A DNA stretch of 64,000 nucleotides, taken from an uncultured Pseudomonadales bacterium. Its GTDB lineage: Bacteria > Pseudomonadota > Gammaproteobacteria > Pseudomonadales > Pseudohongiellaceae. Under the pieces are notes generated by a model. It searched no databases and was not told the DNA's origin. It saw only the letters and a list, made by a program, of their open reading frames with translations. Every line of letters begins with the position of its first letter. Within the stretch, counting starts at the first letter, position 1. Shown here piece by piece: positions 10,723-19,904 of this stretch. The translations under genes were made by a program, and so were the position numbers. The stretch covers positions 35,655 through 99,654 of the forward strand of contig CALTDI010000022.1 in assembly GCA_943842505.1 (NCBI GenBank). The letters are read 5' to 3'.

Positions 10723-10822
10723 ATTGCCTCTCACTCGCATTTTAAATGCGCCCGGCGATTTTCTTGAAAGCCGCTTCCTGCCTGCTCTGGACAAGACAAA
10801 GTGCTTGCTATCGAGAGGCGAT
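10723..10822 (+). ncRNA. Candidate structured RNA element (unproven)
   Basis: ATTGCCTCTC (10723-10732) can pair over ten positions with GAGAGGCGAT (10813-10822), with one G-U wobble. Inside the helix are CGCATTTTAAATGCG (10736-10750), CGGC/GCCG (10753-10756 with 10770-10773, inner TTT/AAA), and a weak CAAG/CTTG pair (10792-10795 with 10804-10807). This would make a closed multi-hairpin domain directly after the CBS stop codon. It resembles no RNA family I recognise. A ten-pair helix can arise by chance in a region this long, so confidence is low. Confidence 0.22.
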
Positions 10823-10872
10823 ACGTGTAAATTTTCTAGCGATATTTAGCGTCGGTCATGTCTCGTAAATAT

Positions 10873-10902
10873 TTAAAAATTACGCAGGCAGAAAGCTATA
10901 AA
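10873..10902 (+). promoter_or_regulatory. Candidate promoter of the nuo operon
   Basis: TTAAAA (10873-10878) and TATAAA (10897-10902, five of six matches to TATAAT) are separated by 18 bp in the most AT-rich part of the gap. Transcription from here would give a leader of about 430 nt before nuoA. Other -10-like sequences occur nearby, so this is one candidate among several. Confidence 0.3.
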
Positions 10903-11266
10903 GATTACAGTTAATTAGAATAATAGAGCCCCCAAAACGGCCTGACATCCATCACCATGTTCTACGTTTTTAGAACGTCGTCAGCTAGCGGGGCTTCCAA
11001 AAGAGTGGTTTGCTCTATGGGTAGTGACATACAGTCCCTGGCGATTCCTGCCGAAGGTCATGGTCTTCACAAAGATCATGCAGTGGGGCTGACTTCCCTC
11101 AAAATTCCCTGCTCCCGCTCTCAATCCCGATCACATTCTCAATTGCTCTCCTCGATGCACTCGCCTGTGCGAAAAGGATTCCCGGTGGCTGCGCTATGTG
11201 TTGAATTTTGTTGTATAGGCTCAGGAAGAACAGTTATTGCATAGAAGATATTAATGATTCAGAAGT

Positions 11267-11302
11267 AATTGGATTGATTGCCAGCGAGGAATTAATCCAA
11301 TT
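11267..11302 (+). promoter_or_regulatory. Long inverted repeat just upstream of nuoA
   Basis: AATTGGATTGATT (11267-11279) and AATTAATCCAATT (11290-11302) are complementary over 13 positions with one G-U wobble, around a 10-nt spacer. It lies 36 bp before the nuoA start, a suitable place for an operator or for an RNA hairpin affecting nuoA translation. No T-tract follows, so it is not a standard terminator. Confidence 0.5.
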
Positions 11303-11338
11303 TGAATCCGGTAGACCGTCAGCCTACAGCTTGTCGGG

Positions 11339-11806
11339 ATGTTTGGAGTTAATTGCTTGGAATTACCTAACGAAGTTATCGACGGTTTAACACCGTTTCT
11401 ATTCTATCTTGCCCTGGTGCTGGCCGTGGTGGTCATCATGCTTGGGTTATCCTATTTCCTTGGGCAACGAAAAACCGCCCATCACAAGAATCTACCTTTC
11501 GAATCTGGCATTGTTTCGGTAGGCAGTGCCCAATTTCGTATATCCGTACATTTTTACCTGCCAGCCATTCTTTTTATTATCTTCGATCTGGAAGTCGTCT
11601 TCCTGTTTGCGTGGGCTGTCTCTGTGAGAGAGGCGGGTTGGCTGGGCTTTATTGAAATCTCTGTCTTCATCTTTATTCTAATCGCGGCTCTGTTCTATCT
11701 ATGGCGCATCGGCGCGCTGGATTGGCGCACACTTACGCAGAAGCGAGAATTGAAAACTCTCTCCGGGCCTGGTGGAGTGACCAATAAAAAGGAATTCAAA
11801 TTATGA
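11339..11806 (+). CDS. nuoA: NADH-quinone oxidoreductase subunit A
   Basis: Small membrane subunit of proton-pumping complex I, at the junction with the peripheral arm. Three hydrophobic helices are visible, and the conserved blocks [25 protein letters not shown] and RIGALDW match NuoA. The 155 residues are close to the family's usual 147. The start ATG at 11339 has no clear ribosome binding site. Its last codons overlap the nuoB start (ATGA). Confidence 0.95.
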   Translation: MFGVNCLELPNEVIDGLTPFLFYLALVLAVVVIMLGLSYFLGQRKTAHHKNLPFESGIVSVGSAQFRISVHFYLPAILFIIFDLEVVFLFAWAVSVREAGWLGFIEISVFIFILIAALFYLWRIGALDWRTLTQKRELKTLSGPGGVTNKKEFKL

Positions 11807-12444
11807 GTTGGGAACTGCAAAAAGCAGAAGATGCTGCATCTGGCCAGCCGGGAGGCAGCGCCATGGACGAGTTTATTCGTCGCAATGTGGTGATGGCTAA
11901 CCTTGAGGATATGGTGTCGTGGGGCAGAAAGAACTCCATCTGGCCCTTTAACTTTGGCCTTTCCTGCTGTTACGTGGAAATGGCGACTGCTTTTACCAGC
12001 CGACACGATTTGGCCAGATTTGGTGCCGAGGTGATTCGAGGTACCCCAAGACAGGCAGACATGATCGTTATCGCGGGTACCGTTTTCCGCAAGATGGCTC
12101 CAGTAGTCAAGCTGCTGTATGAACAGCTCTTAGAGCCAAAATGGGTTATTTCCATGGGCTCCTGTGCCAATTCGGGCGGTATGTACGATATCTACTCTGT
12201 GGTACAGGGAGTCGATAAGTTTTTACCCGTGGATGTTTATGTTTCCGGCTGTCCCCCGCGCCCAGAGGCCTTATTGCAGGGGTTGATCCTTCTGCAAGAG
12301 TCCATAGGGCGAGAGCGGCGTCCGCTGAGTTGGGTGATCAATGATCAGGGCATAATTCAGAAAGAGACGAACCCTGTGCAGCGCGTAGTGCGCTCGCCCG
12401 ACCGCATAGCGGCGACCGAGCTTAGATCTCCAAATGACGTATAA
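11803..12444 (+). CDS. nuoB: NADH-quinone oxidoreductase subunit B
   Basis: Carries cluster N2, the last [4Fe-4S] centre before quinone. The ligand cysteines are visible in [17 protein letters not shown] and [10 protein letters not shown]. The 213 residues match the family. It overlaps nuoA by 4 nt, so the two are probably translationally coupled, and is followed by a 10-bp tandem repeat before nuoCD. Confidence 0.97.
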   Translation: MSWELQKAEDAASGQPGGSAMDEFIRRNVVMANLEDMVSWGRKNSIWPFNFGLSCCYVEMATAFTSRHDLARFGAEVIRGTPRQADMIVIAGTVFRKMAPVVKLLYEQLLEPKWVISMGSCANSGGMYDIYSVVQGVDKFLPVDVYVSGCPPRPEALLQGLILLQESIGRERRPLSWVINDQGIIQKETNPVQRVVRSPDRIAATELRSPNDV

Positions 12445-12468
12445 ATACTTATAAATACTTATAAATAA
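12441..12468 (+). repeat. Triple 10-bp tandem repeat between nuoB and nuoCD
   Basis: ATAAATACTT occurs at 12441-12450 and 12451-12460, followed by a partial third copy (ATAAATA, 12461-12467). The array begins at the nuoB stop codon and ends 36 bp before the nuoCD GTG. The repeat unit equals about one helical turn and is entirely non-coding. Confidence 0.85.
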
Positions 12469-12503
12469 CAGATAGATAAACCGATTAGCTAAAGTAAAAT
12501 ATT

Positions 12504-14276
12504 GTGATATCAAGCGCAGAAAACAGTAGCCAGACAGTCCCCGCCGCATTGGAGCAGATGCGACAGTTGCATGGCGATCTCATCAGGTCGGAGCAGGTGA
12601 CCTGCGACGGCATGCCGACAGTATGGGTGGACCGGCAAGACATAAAGACTGTGCTGCGAGCGCTACGGGATGAGACTACGCCTCGCTTTGAGATGCTATT
12701 CGACGTTACCGCCATCGACGAGCGGCTTAGATGCAACCGGGCAGGGCAGCCGGCAAGCGAATTTACCGTCGTCTACCACCTTATGTCCTTCTCCGGGAAT
12801 TGCGATTTCCGAGTGAAAGTAGCCCTGCAGGACAGCGATCTCACTATTCCAAGTGTCGTGCAACTGTGGCCCAGCGCTAACTGGTATGAACGTGAAGTCT
12901 GGGACATGTTCGGAATCAAATTCGATGGTCACCCAAACCTCTATCGAATCGTGTTGCCGCCCACCTGGAAGGGGCACGCCCTGCGTAAGGAGCATCCGGC
13001 TCGAGCGACCGAGATGGAGCCATTCTCTCTAAGCGACGAGCAGGAAGACTATGAGCAGGCGGCACTGAAATTTAAGCCGGAAGAGTGGGGCATGAAGCGA
13101 GAGTCGGAGAATTCCGAATTCATGTTTCTCAATCTAGGCCCGAATCACCCCAGTGTGCATGGTGCGTTTCGCATAGCCTTGCAGCTCGATGGTGAGATTC
13201 TCGTGGATGCGGTGCCAGACATTGGTTATCACCATCGTGGCGCCGAAAAGATGGGCGAGCGACAGTCCTGGCACACCTACATACCCTATACCGATCGCAT
13301 CGACTATCTTGGCGGTGTGATGAACAACCTGCCCTATGTAATGGCAGTCGAGAAGATGGCGGGCATCGAGGTGCCGGAGCGGGTGAAGGTTATCCGCGTC
13401 ATGCTCTCTGAGATGTTTCGAATCTGTAGCCATCTCCTGTTCTATGGCACGTTTGCACAAGACGTAGGGCAGTTGTCACCGATCTTCTACATGTTCGTGG
13501 AGCGCGAGCGCATATTCAATATCATCGAATCGATATGCGGCGCCCGTATGCATCCTGGCTGGTTTCGAATCGGCGGTGTCGCGCAAGACCTGCCAAATGG
13601 TTGGGAGAAGCGCATACAGGAATTGTTAGATTTCATGCCAGCGCGTCTCGACGAATACGACAGCATGGTGATGAATAACGGAATCTTGAAGCGACGCACC
13701 CAGGGTGTAGGCGTCTATGACACGAACGAGGCATTCAACTGGGGTGTAACCGGCGCCGGTTTGCGAGCGACGGGCCTGGAGTGGGATTTTCGTAAGCAGC
13801 GTCCCTATAGCGGCTATGAAAACTTCGAGTTCGATGTGCCTATAGCTGTTAATGGCGATTGCTATGACCGCTGCGCGATTCGAGTGGAGGAGATGCGACA
13901 GAGCCTGCGTATCATTAAGCAGTGCATGGACAATATGCCTTCGGGTAACTACAAGTCCGATCACCCGCTGACTACACCGCCGCGCAAAGAAAACACCATG
14001 CAGGATATCGAGACCCTGATTAACCACTTTCTTAGTGTCAGTTGGGGGCCGGTGATTCCAGCGAATGAAGTAACCATGACTATCGAGGCAACGAAGGGGT
14101 TGAACAGTTACTATCTAATAAGTGATGGCAGCACCACCTCTTACAGGACACGTATTCGAACTCCATCGTTTGCTCACCTACAGATGATTCCCGAGATATC
14201 ACGAGGGTTTATGGTGTCGGATTTAATCGCGATCATTGCGAGTATCGATTTCGTTATGGCCGACGTGGATAGATAG
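12504..14276 (+). CDS. nuoCD: NADH-quinone oxidoreductase fused subunits C/D
   Basis: A single 590-residue chain. The NuoC part (about residues 1-190) has the block [12 protein letters not shown], and the NuoD part (about 205-590) has [13 protein letters not shown] and the quinone-site region [14 protein letters not shown]. The fusion is typical of many Gammaproteobacteria, including E. coli and Pseudomonas. It forms part of the quinone chamber in the peripheral arm. It starts at a GTG, with no strong ribosome binding site visible. Confidence 0.96.
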   Translation: MISSAENSSQTVPAALEQMRQLHGDLIRSEQVTCDGMPTVWVDRQDIKTVLRALRDETTPRFEMLFDVTAIDERLRCNRAGQPASEFTVVYHLMSFSGNCDFRVKVALQDSDLTIPSVVQLWPSANWYEREVWDMFGIKFDGHPNLYRIVLPPTWKGHALRKEHPARATEMEPFSLSDEQEDYEQAALKFKPEEWGMKRESENSEFMFLNLGPNHPSVHGAFRIALQLDGEILVDAVPDIGYHHRGAEKMGERQSWHTYIPYTDRIDYLGGVMNNLPYVMAVEKMAGIEVPERVKVIRVMLSEMFRICSHLLFYGTFAQDVGQLSPIFYMFVERERIFNIIESICGARMHPGWFRIGGVAQDLPNGWEKRIQELLDFMPARLDEYDSMVMNNGILKRRTQGVGVYDTNEAFNWGVTGAGLRATGLEWDFRKQRPYSGYENFEFDVPIAVNGDCYDRCAIRVEEMRQSLRIIKQCMDNMPSGNYKSDHPLTTPPRKENTMQDIETLINHFLSVSWGPVIPANEVTMTIEATKGLNSYYLISDGSTTSYRTRIRTPSFAHLQMIPEISRGFMVSDLIAIIASIDFVMADVDR

Positions 14277-14324
14277 TGTGTGCAGAAGAGTTGCTCAATG
14301 AGAGCCGGAAATACAACTAGATTT

Positions 14325-14348
14325 GTGAATGTGAATGTGAAAGTGAAA
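14325..14348 (+). repeat. Hexamer tandem repeat abutting the nuoE start codon
   Basis: GTGAAT, GTGAAT, GTGAAA, GTGAAA run from 14325 to 14348, and the last A is the first base of the nuoE ATG. The array occupies the place where a Shine-Dalgarno sequence would be expected. Copy-number change would alter the leader but not the reading frame. Confidence 0.8.
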
Positions 14349-14866
14349 TGAGCCAGCGAGTTATAGCAAGTACAGCGAAGAAGGCGCGCAAGTTATCCGC
14401 AGAGGAGATTGCGGAGATCGAGCATGAGATGACCCTCTATCCAGACAAGAAAGCGGTCGGGCTAGAGGCGTTGAAGATCGTGCAGAAGAGCCAAGGCTGG
14501 GTGTCAGACGAGAGCCTGTTAGGCATAGCTAAATACCTGGATATTCCGGTGGCCGATCTTGAGGGAGTGGCAACATTTTTCAATCTGGTCTATCGCGAGC
14601 CGGTAGGAAAGAACGTCATACTTTTCTGCGATAGCGTCAGCTGCTGGATCATGGGCTGCGAGAGTGTCAAGGGTCATATCAAGCAGCAGCTGGATATCGA
14701 CTATGGCCAGACTACCGAGGATGGTGATTTCACGCTAATACCGGTTCCCTGCCTGGGTGACTGTGACAGGGCTCCGGTGATGATGGTCGGCCCGGATCTG
14801 CATAGAAATCTGACGCCAGAGAAAATTGATTCGATCATTAGTGACTACAAGAACAAACAGGGTTAA
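14348..14866 (+). CDS. nuoE: NADH-quinone oxidoreductase subunit E
   Basis: Thioredoxin-like peripheral subunit that binds the N1a [2Fe-2S] cluster. The ligands are visible as CDSVSC and PCLGDC. The segment VATFFNLVYREPVGKN is typical of NuoE. The 172 residues match the family. It is separated from nuoCD by 71 bp, longer than most gaps in this operon, and preceded by the hexamer repeat instead of a clear ribosome binding site. Confidence 0.95.
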   Translation: MSQRVIASTAKKARKLSAEEIAEIEHEMTLYPDKKAVGLEALKIVQKSQGWVSDESLLGIAKYLDIPVADLEGVATFFNLVYREPVGKNVILFCDSVSCWIMGCESVKGHIKQQLDIDYGQTTEDGDFTLIPVPCLGDCDRAPVMMVGPDLHRNLTPEKIDSIISDYKNKQG

Positions 14867-14878
14867 ACGGAAATAGAA

Positions 14879-16159
14879 GTGGTAACAAAGCCATTAACAA
14901 AAAATATCGATATGTCGCGCCCTCCGCTAGACATCGCTGCCTATGAGGCGAATGAGGGGTATCAGAGCCTACACGCAATCGCGAAGGGCTTGAGCCCCGA
15001 AGACGTGTTGCAGTTGGTCAAGGATTCTGGACTTAAGGGAAGGGGCGGCGCAGGCTTTCCTACGGGCTTGAAGTGGAGCTTCGTGCCTTCGGGAGATAAT
15101 TCGCCCAAGCAAAAATACCTCGTGGTGAATGCCGACGAGATGGAGCCGGGCACGTTTAAAGATCGACTGCTGATGGAGGGTGATCCGCATCTTTTATTGG
15201 AAGGTATGCTTATCGCTGCTTACACGATTCAGGCGAGCAAGGCCTATATATTCTTGAGAGGCGAGTATACGGTTTCCGAGCAGGCCTTAAGAAAGGCGAT
15301 CAAAGAGGCGTATGAGAAGGGCTATCTAGGCAAGAATATTCTGGGCACGGGTTTCGACCTCGACATCATCATGCATACCAGTGCGGGGCGTTATATCTGC
15401 GGTGAAGAAACAGCGCTATTGAATGCCCTCGAAGGTAAGCGCGCGAATCCCAGAGCTAAGCCTCCGTTTCCTCAGGTAAGCGGTCTGTGGGGTAAGCCCA
15501 CGATCGTGAACAACGTAGAAACTATTTGTAATCTTCCTGGGATTTTAACCTATGGCGTAGATTGGTATCACGGCCTGACTAAGGGTAATGATCACGGCAC
15601 GAAATTATTTGGCGTTAGCGGTAAGGTAAAGACGCCTGGTTGTTGGGAATTACCACTTGGGCTTCCCATAAGAGAGTTGATAGAAAATTATGCAGGCGGG
15701 ATGCAAGACGGTCTTGAATTGAGAGGCTTTCTACCTGGCGGTGGCTCTACCGACTTCATGTTGCCCGAGCATCTTGATATCACGCTTGATTATGATGAGA
15801 TTGCGAAGGTCGGGAGCCGACTGGCTACCGGTACGATGATTATTTTGGATGACAAGACCTGCCCGGTTGGCATGGTTGGGAATCTTATGAAATTCTTCGC
15901 GCACGAATCCTGCGGATTCTGCACCCCGTGTCGCGATGGGCTGCCTTGGGTAGATCAGATTTTTCGCGATTTCGAGAATGGTCTGGGTAGTGAGAAAGAT
16001 TTGCAGATTCTGCATGATCACGTGACTTATCTTGGGCCAGGAAGGACGTTCTGCGCACTGGCGCCTGGAGCAACCGCTCCGCTGGGTAGTGGGTTGAAAC
16101 ATTTTAAAGAAGACTTTGAAAAACATATTACGGAGAAGCGCTGCAGCTATAAGCACTAA
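14879..16159 (+). CDS. nuoF: NADH-quinone oxidoreductase subunit F
   Basis: NADH-binding, FMN-containing entry subunit of complex I with cluster N3. A glycine-rich NADH/FMN site (GLKGRGGAGFPTGLKW) lies near residue 55. N3 ligands are in ESCGFCTPC, with the fourth in RTFCALAPGA. The 426 residues are normal. The start is a GTG at 14879, 12 bp after nuoE; an ATG 12 codons into the frame is a possible alternative. Confidence 0.96.
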   Translation: MVTKPLTKNIDMSRPPLDIAAYEANEGYQSLHAIAKGLSPEDVLQLVKDSGLKGRGGAGFPTGLKWSFVPSGDNSPKQKYLVVNADEMEPGTFKDRLLMEGDPHLLLEGMLIAAYTIQASKAYIFLRGEYTVSEQALRKAIKEAYEKGYLGKNILGTGFDLDIIMHTSAGRYICGEETALLNALEGKRANPRAKPPFPQVSGLWGKPTIVNNVETICNLPGILTYGVDWYHGLTKGNDHGTKLFGVSGKVKTPGCWELPLGLPIRELIENYAGGMQDGLELRGFLPGGGSTDFMLPEHLDITLDYDEIAKVGSRLATGTMIILDDKTCPVGMVGNLMKFFAHESCGFCTPCRDGLPWVDQIFRDFENGLGSEKDLQILHDHVTYLGPGRTFCALAPGATAPLGSGLKHFKEDFEKHITEKRCSYKH

Positions 16160-16196
16160 TCATGCTTGCACCTGTTGACCGTGCTTGGAGTTAGAG

Positions 16197-18917
16197 ATGG
16201 CGAAAATTGTTATTGATGGGGTGGAATACGAGGTAAACCCCGATAACAATCTGTTACAGGAATGCCTGTCGCAGGGTTTGGACTTGCCTTATTTTTGCTG
16301 GCATCCCAGCATGGGATCCGTCGGTGCCTGCAGGCAGTGCGCGGTTAAACAATACCGTGACGAAGATGACAAGGAAGGCATGCTGGTTATGGCTTGCATG
16401 ACGCCCGCTAGTGATGGTGCGATCATATCTCTAGAGGATGAGCAGGCGAAGTCGTTCAGATCGGATGTCATAGAGAGCCTGATGATAAGCCATCCCCATG
16501 ATTGCCCAGTCTGTGAAGAGGGCGGCGAGTGTCATCTGCAAGATATGACGCAGATGTCCGGGCATAACTACCGTCGCTACGACAAGAAGAAACGAACCCA
16601 TCGCAATCAATATCTTGGCCCGTTCATCAACCATGAGATGAATCGTTGTATTACCTGCTACCGCTGTGTGCGTTACTACGATGACTACGCAGGCGGAACC
16701 GATCTCTCGGCTCAAGCCTCCCATCATCATGTGTATTTCGGTAGACACGAAGAGGGCGTTCTCGAGAGTGAGTTTAGTGGCAACCTGGTTGAGGTTTGTC
16801 CTACGGGTGTTTTCACCGACAAGGCTTTTAGCCAGCACTATAGTCGTAAGTGGGATCTGCAGACTGCACCGTCGGTCTGTGTGGGCTGCTCGGTAGGCTG
16901 TAATACGGCTCCGGGTGAGCGCTATGGCACTCTGCGCAGAATCGTTAATCGCTATAATAGCGAAGTGAATGGCTATTTCCTCTGCGATAGGGGTCGTTTC
17001 GGTTTCGATTATGTGAATAGCAGGGAGCGACTGTTAGAGCCGGTTAAGCGTGTCGATAACACCGGAGAGCTGCTCGCGGATGATGAGATCAAGGCGGTTA
17101 TCAAAGAATTTTCGCGGGAGGGCACCATCGGTATAGGTTCTCCACGCGCCAGCAACGAATCAAACTTCGCTCTTAAGACCATGGTCGGTGATGAGAATTT
17201 CTTCGCAGGCTACTCGGATAGCGAGAGCGAGTCGATGGCTGCGGTCTTAACGCTGGCATCCGATAAGGCATTTCACAGTCCTAGTGTGCGAAAGATCGAA
17301 GAAGCAGATGCTGTGCTGATCCTAGGCGAGGACGTTACCAACGTCGCACCGCGAATTGCGTTGGCGCTGCGACAGTCGGTGCGCAATAAGGCTATGGATT
17401 TGGCGAGCGAGAGCAGGATACCGCAGTGGCAGGATGCTGCCGTGCGTGAGCTTGCGCAACACGAGCGCAGTCCTCTGAGCATATTAAGTCCGGCGGTTAG
17501 CCGTCTCGACGATATTGCAGCCGATAGAGTAATCGAATCGCTTCCAGCGCTGGTTGCGATGGGGCATCAGATAGCGAATAAAATTTCTGGTTCAGCGCCT
17601 GCGGCGACTTCTCCTGAGCATGATGCGGTAGCGGAAAAGATTGCGGCGCAGCTGAAGGGTGCAAAGCGGCCACTCATCGTTGCCGGTAGTAGCAACGGCA
17701 GTGAACTCATTAAGGCGGCGGCAAATATTGCCAGAGCCCTGCATGAAGATGGCGAGGACGCCGCTATCGACCTGTGTTTGTTAGTACCCGAAGTAAACAG
17801 CATCGGCATGGGCTTGATGGCGGCGGAAGAAAATAGCCTCGGTGTCGCCTTAGACAAATTAAGCAGCGGTGCGGCGAAGCGCGTTATCGTTTTGGAGAAT
17901 GACCTCTACCGACGTGCAGCCAAGAGTCAGGTGGATTCGGCCTTGGATAAGGCTGAGAAAGTGTTGGTTCTGGATCAGGTGACTACAGCGACTACGGCGA
18001 AGGCAGATGTAATTCTTCCCGTTACTGCATTTTCAGAACATGAAGCAACCTACATCAATTATGAGGGCAGAGCGCAGCTCAGCTTTCAGGTGCATCAGTG
18101 TCAGAAGATGGCGCAGCCTGCCTGGCGCTGGATAAGTGATGCCGCGCATATAGACGACCTCGTAGAGCGATGCTGTAGCGAGGCGCCAGGTTTTGCAAAA
18201 TTGCGCGATGTGCTGCCAGGCGAGAATCCGTTCATTGCAGGTATGAAGGTGCCACGACAATCTCATCGATACAGTGGTCGTACGGCGATGATCGCGAATG
18301 TAAACGTGCATGAGCCGAAGCAGATGGAAGACAAGGAATCCATCATGTCGTTCTCGATGGAAGGAATATCAGCCCAGAAAGACCCGTCTATTATGGCGTC
18401 GCCGTGGGCGCCGAAGTGGAATTCGAATCAATCGATTAGCAAGTTTCAAGATGAGGTTAACGGTGAGCTGAAGCAGGGCCACGTAGGGAGCCTGTTGTTC
18501 GAGAAAACTGCTAGTGGTTCTTATTTTGATGTGCCAGCTGTTGCTGCGCAGCCATCGGGCAAGCAACTTCATCTCGCGCTGTCTTATCAGATATTCGGTA
18601 GTGATGAATTAAGCGCCAGGGCCGAGCCAATTCGTGAGCGCATGACCGATGCCTATGTGGGAATCTGCCCAGAGGATGCGCAGAGCAGGGGATTGGCTCA
18701 GGGTGACGTGGCCACCATAACGCCTACCGGCGCTCCGGTAGTCGTCTGTATTCGTACCGGCGTTAAGCCCGGTACGGCCTTGCTGTATTGTGGTGACGCG
18801 AATATCAGCCCGGCAGAATTTACAGGTTTACTAGAAATTGAAAAGAGCGCCGCGCAGGCTACCAGTCGCGGCATATCGAGTTTAATCGTGAGTGATTTTC
18901 AGGAAGAGGAAATCTAA
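16197..18917 (+). CDS. nuoG: NADH-quinone oxidoreductase subunit G
   Basis: Large iron-sulphur subunit of the electron input arm, 906 residues. An N-terminal [2Fe-2S] domain has cysteines in FCWHPSMGSVGACRQC, followed by a His-Cys cluster motif CPVCEEGGECHLQDM and further cysteines in CITCYRCVRY and CVGCSVGCN. The rest is a molybdopterin-oxidoreductase-like fold without a cofactor role. I chose the ATG at 16197 because GGAG lies 6-7 nt upstream; a TTG four codons earlier is less likely. Confidence 0.95.
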   Translation: MAKIVIDGVEYEVNPDNNLLQECLSQGLDLPYFCWHPSMGSVGACRQCAVKQYRDEDDKEGMLVMACMTPASDGAIISLEDEQAKSFRSDVIESLMISHPHDCPVCEEGGECHLQDMTQMSGHNYRRYDKKKRTHRNQYLGPFINHEMNRCITCYRCVRYYDDYAGGTDLSAQASHHHVYFGRHEEGVLESEFSGNLVEVCPTGVFTDKAFSQHYSRKWDLQTAPSVCVGCSVGCNTAPGERYGTLRRIVNRYNSEVNGYFLCDRGRFGFDYVNSRERLLEPVKRVDNTGELLADDEIKAVIKEFSREGTIGIGSPRASNESNFALKTMVGDENFFAGYSDSESESMAAVLTLASDKAFHSPSVRKIEEADAVLILGEDVTNVAPRIALALRQSVRNKAMDLASESRIPQWQDAAVRELAQHERSPLSILSPAVSRLDDIAADRVIESLPALVAMGHQIANKISGSAPAATSPEHDAVAEKIAAQLKGAKRPLIVAGSSNGSELIKAAANIARALHEDGEDAAIDLCLLVPEVNSIGMGLMAAEENSLGVALDKLSSGAAKRVIVLENDLYRRAAKSQVDSALDKAEKVLVLDQVTTATTAKADVILPVTAFSEHEATYINYEGRAQLSFQVHQCQKMAQPAWRWISDAAHIDDLVERCCSEAPGFAKLRDVLPGENPFIAGMKVPRQSHRYSGRTAMIANVNVHEPKQMEDKESIMSFSMEGISAQKDPSIMASPWAPKWNSNQSISKFQDEVNGELKQGHVGSLLFEKTASGSYFDVPAVAAQPSGKQLHLALSYQIFGSDELSARAEPIRERMTDAYVGICPEDAQSRGLAQGDVATITPTGAPVVVCIRTGVKPGTALLYCGDANISPAEFTGLLEIEKSAAQATSRGISSLIVSDFQEEEI

Positions 18918-18920
18918 CTG

Positions 18921-19880
18921 ATGACATTCGAAGTGGGTTCCGGTTTAAGCATAGGTGTGATTCTAGCGACGGTTATCGTCGTTGCCGCCATGCTTATCTG
19001 GGTAGAGCGTCGACTGTTAAGCTTCTGGCAAGAGCGGCTAGGGCCCAACCGCGTAGGCCCTTTCGGCTTGCTACAGGTTGTCGCTGACATGATTAAGATT
19101 TTTACCAAGGAAGATTGGGTGCCGCCCTTCGCCGACAAATTCAGTTTCGTACTGGCGCCGGCGATTATCATGACGGTAATTCTTCTCAGCTTTAGCGTTA
19201 TTCCTTTCGCGCCTGGAGTTGGAGTTGTGGATTCGAATATAGGTGTGCTCTTCGTGCTCGCTATGGCCTCCCTCGGCGCCTACAGCGTGATGTTGGCCGG
19301 TCTTTCTTCTGACAACAAATATGCCTTGTTAGGTTCGTTGCGCGCTGCAGCACAAATGATTAGCTACGAAGTCTTCATGGGTATCTCTATTCTCGGCGTA
19401 GTCGCACTCTCCGGCAGCTTTAACCTGCGCGAAATTGTCCTCGCTCAGGAAGAGAACGGTTGGTACATCTTTCCGCAGTTTATCGGCTTCGTTATCTTTC
19501 TAATAGCGGGCGTGGCAGAGAGCCATCGATTACCATTCGATATTCCGGAGGCAGAGCAGGAAATTTGTGCCGGCTACCACACGGAATACTCGGGCATGAA
19601 ATTTGGCATGTTCTTCGTCGGAGAGTACCTGGGGCTTGTCTTGATATCGTCATTGATCACCGTGCTCTTCTTCGGCGGCTGGTTGGGGCCATCATTCTTG
19701 CCTGGTATTTTTTGGTTTGCGTTAAAGTCCTTCGTATTTATAGCATTCTTTATATTATTGAGAGCGGCGATACCTAGGCCGCGTTATGACCAGTTGATGA
19801 CTTACGGTTGGTTATTCTTGTTGCCGGTGTCCCTGTTGAACCTGCTGATCACCGGCGTAATTATTTTGAGTACATCCTGA
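18921..19880 (+). CDS. nuoH: NADH-quinone oxidoreductase subunit H
   Basis: Membrane subunit forming much of the quinone tunnel. The 319 residues hold about eight helices. Conserved segments WVERRLLSFWQERLGPNRVGP and AGVAESHRLPFDIPEAEQE (acidic loop) are present. Three bp separate it from nuoG, indicating tight co-translation. Confidence 0.97.
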   Translation: MTFEVGSGLSIGVILATVIVVAAMLIWVERRLLSFWQERLGPNRVGPFGLLQVVADMIKIFTKEDWVPPFADKFSFVLAPAIIMTVILLSFSVIPFAPGVGVVDSNIGVLFVLAMASLGAYSVMLAGLSSDNKYALLGSLRAAAQMISYEVFMGISILGVVALSGSFNLREIVLAQEENGWYIFPQFIGFVIFLIAGVAESHRLPFDIPEAEQEICAGYHTEYSGMKFGMFFVGEYLGLVLISSLITVLFFGGWLGPSFLPGIFWFALKSFVFIAFFILLRAAIPRPRYDQLMTYGWLFLLPVSLLNLLITGVIILSTS

Positions 19881-19904
19881 TGTCGCGACAATATGGAGAA
19901 AGAC

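Larger units (their letters stand above)
10718..11338 (+). other. 621-bp gene-free region upstream of nuoA
   Basis: No convincing gene: the short open frames here have no ribosome binding sites or familiar sequence. It holds a possible promoter (10873-10902) and several inverted repeats, listed separately. It is unusually long for a window where most gaps are under 150 bp, so it probably carries the control region and leader of the nuo operon, perhaps with a small RNA. Confidence 0.6.

Noticed and set aside
10957-11390. Two short open frames upstream of nuoA
   Set aside because: No ribosome binding site, odd composition and no familiar sequence; they lie in the structured leader and overlap the nuoA start.
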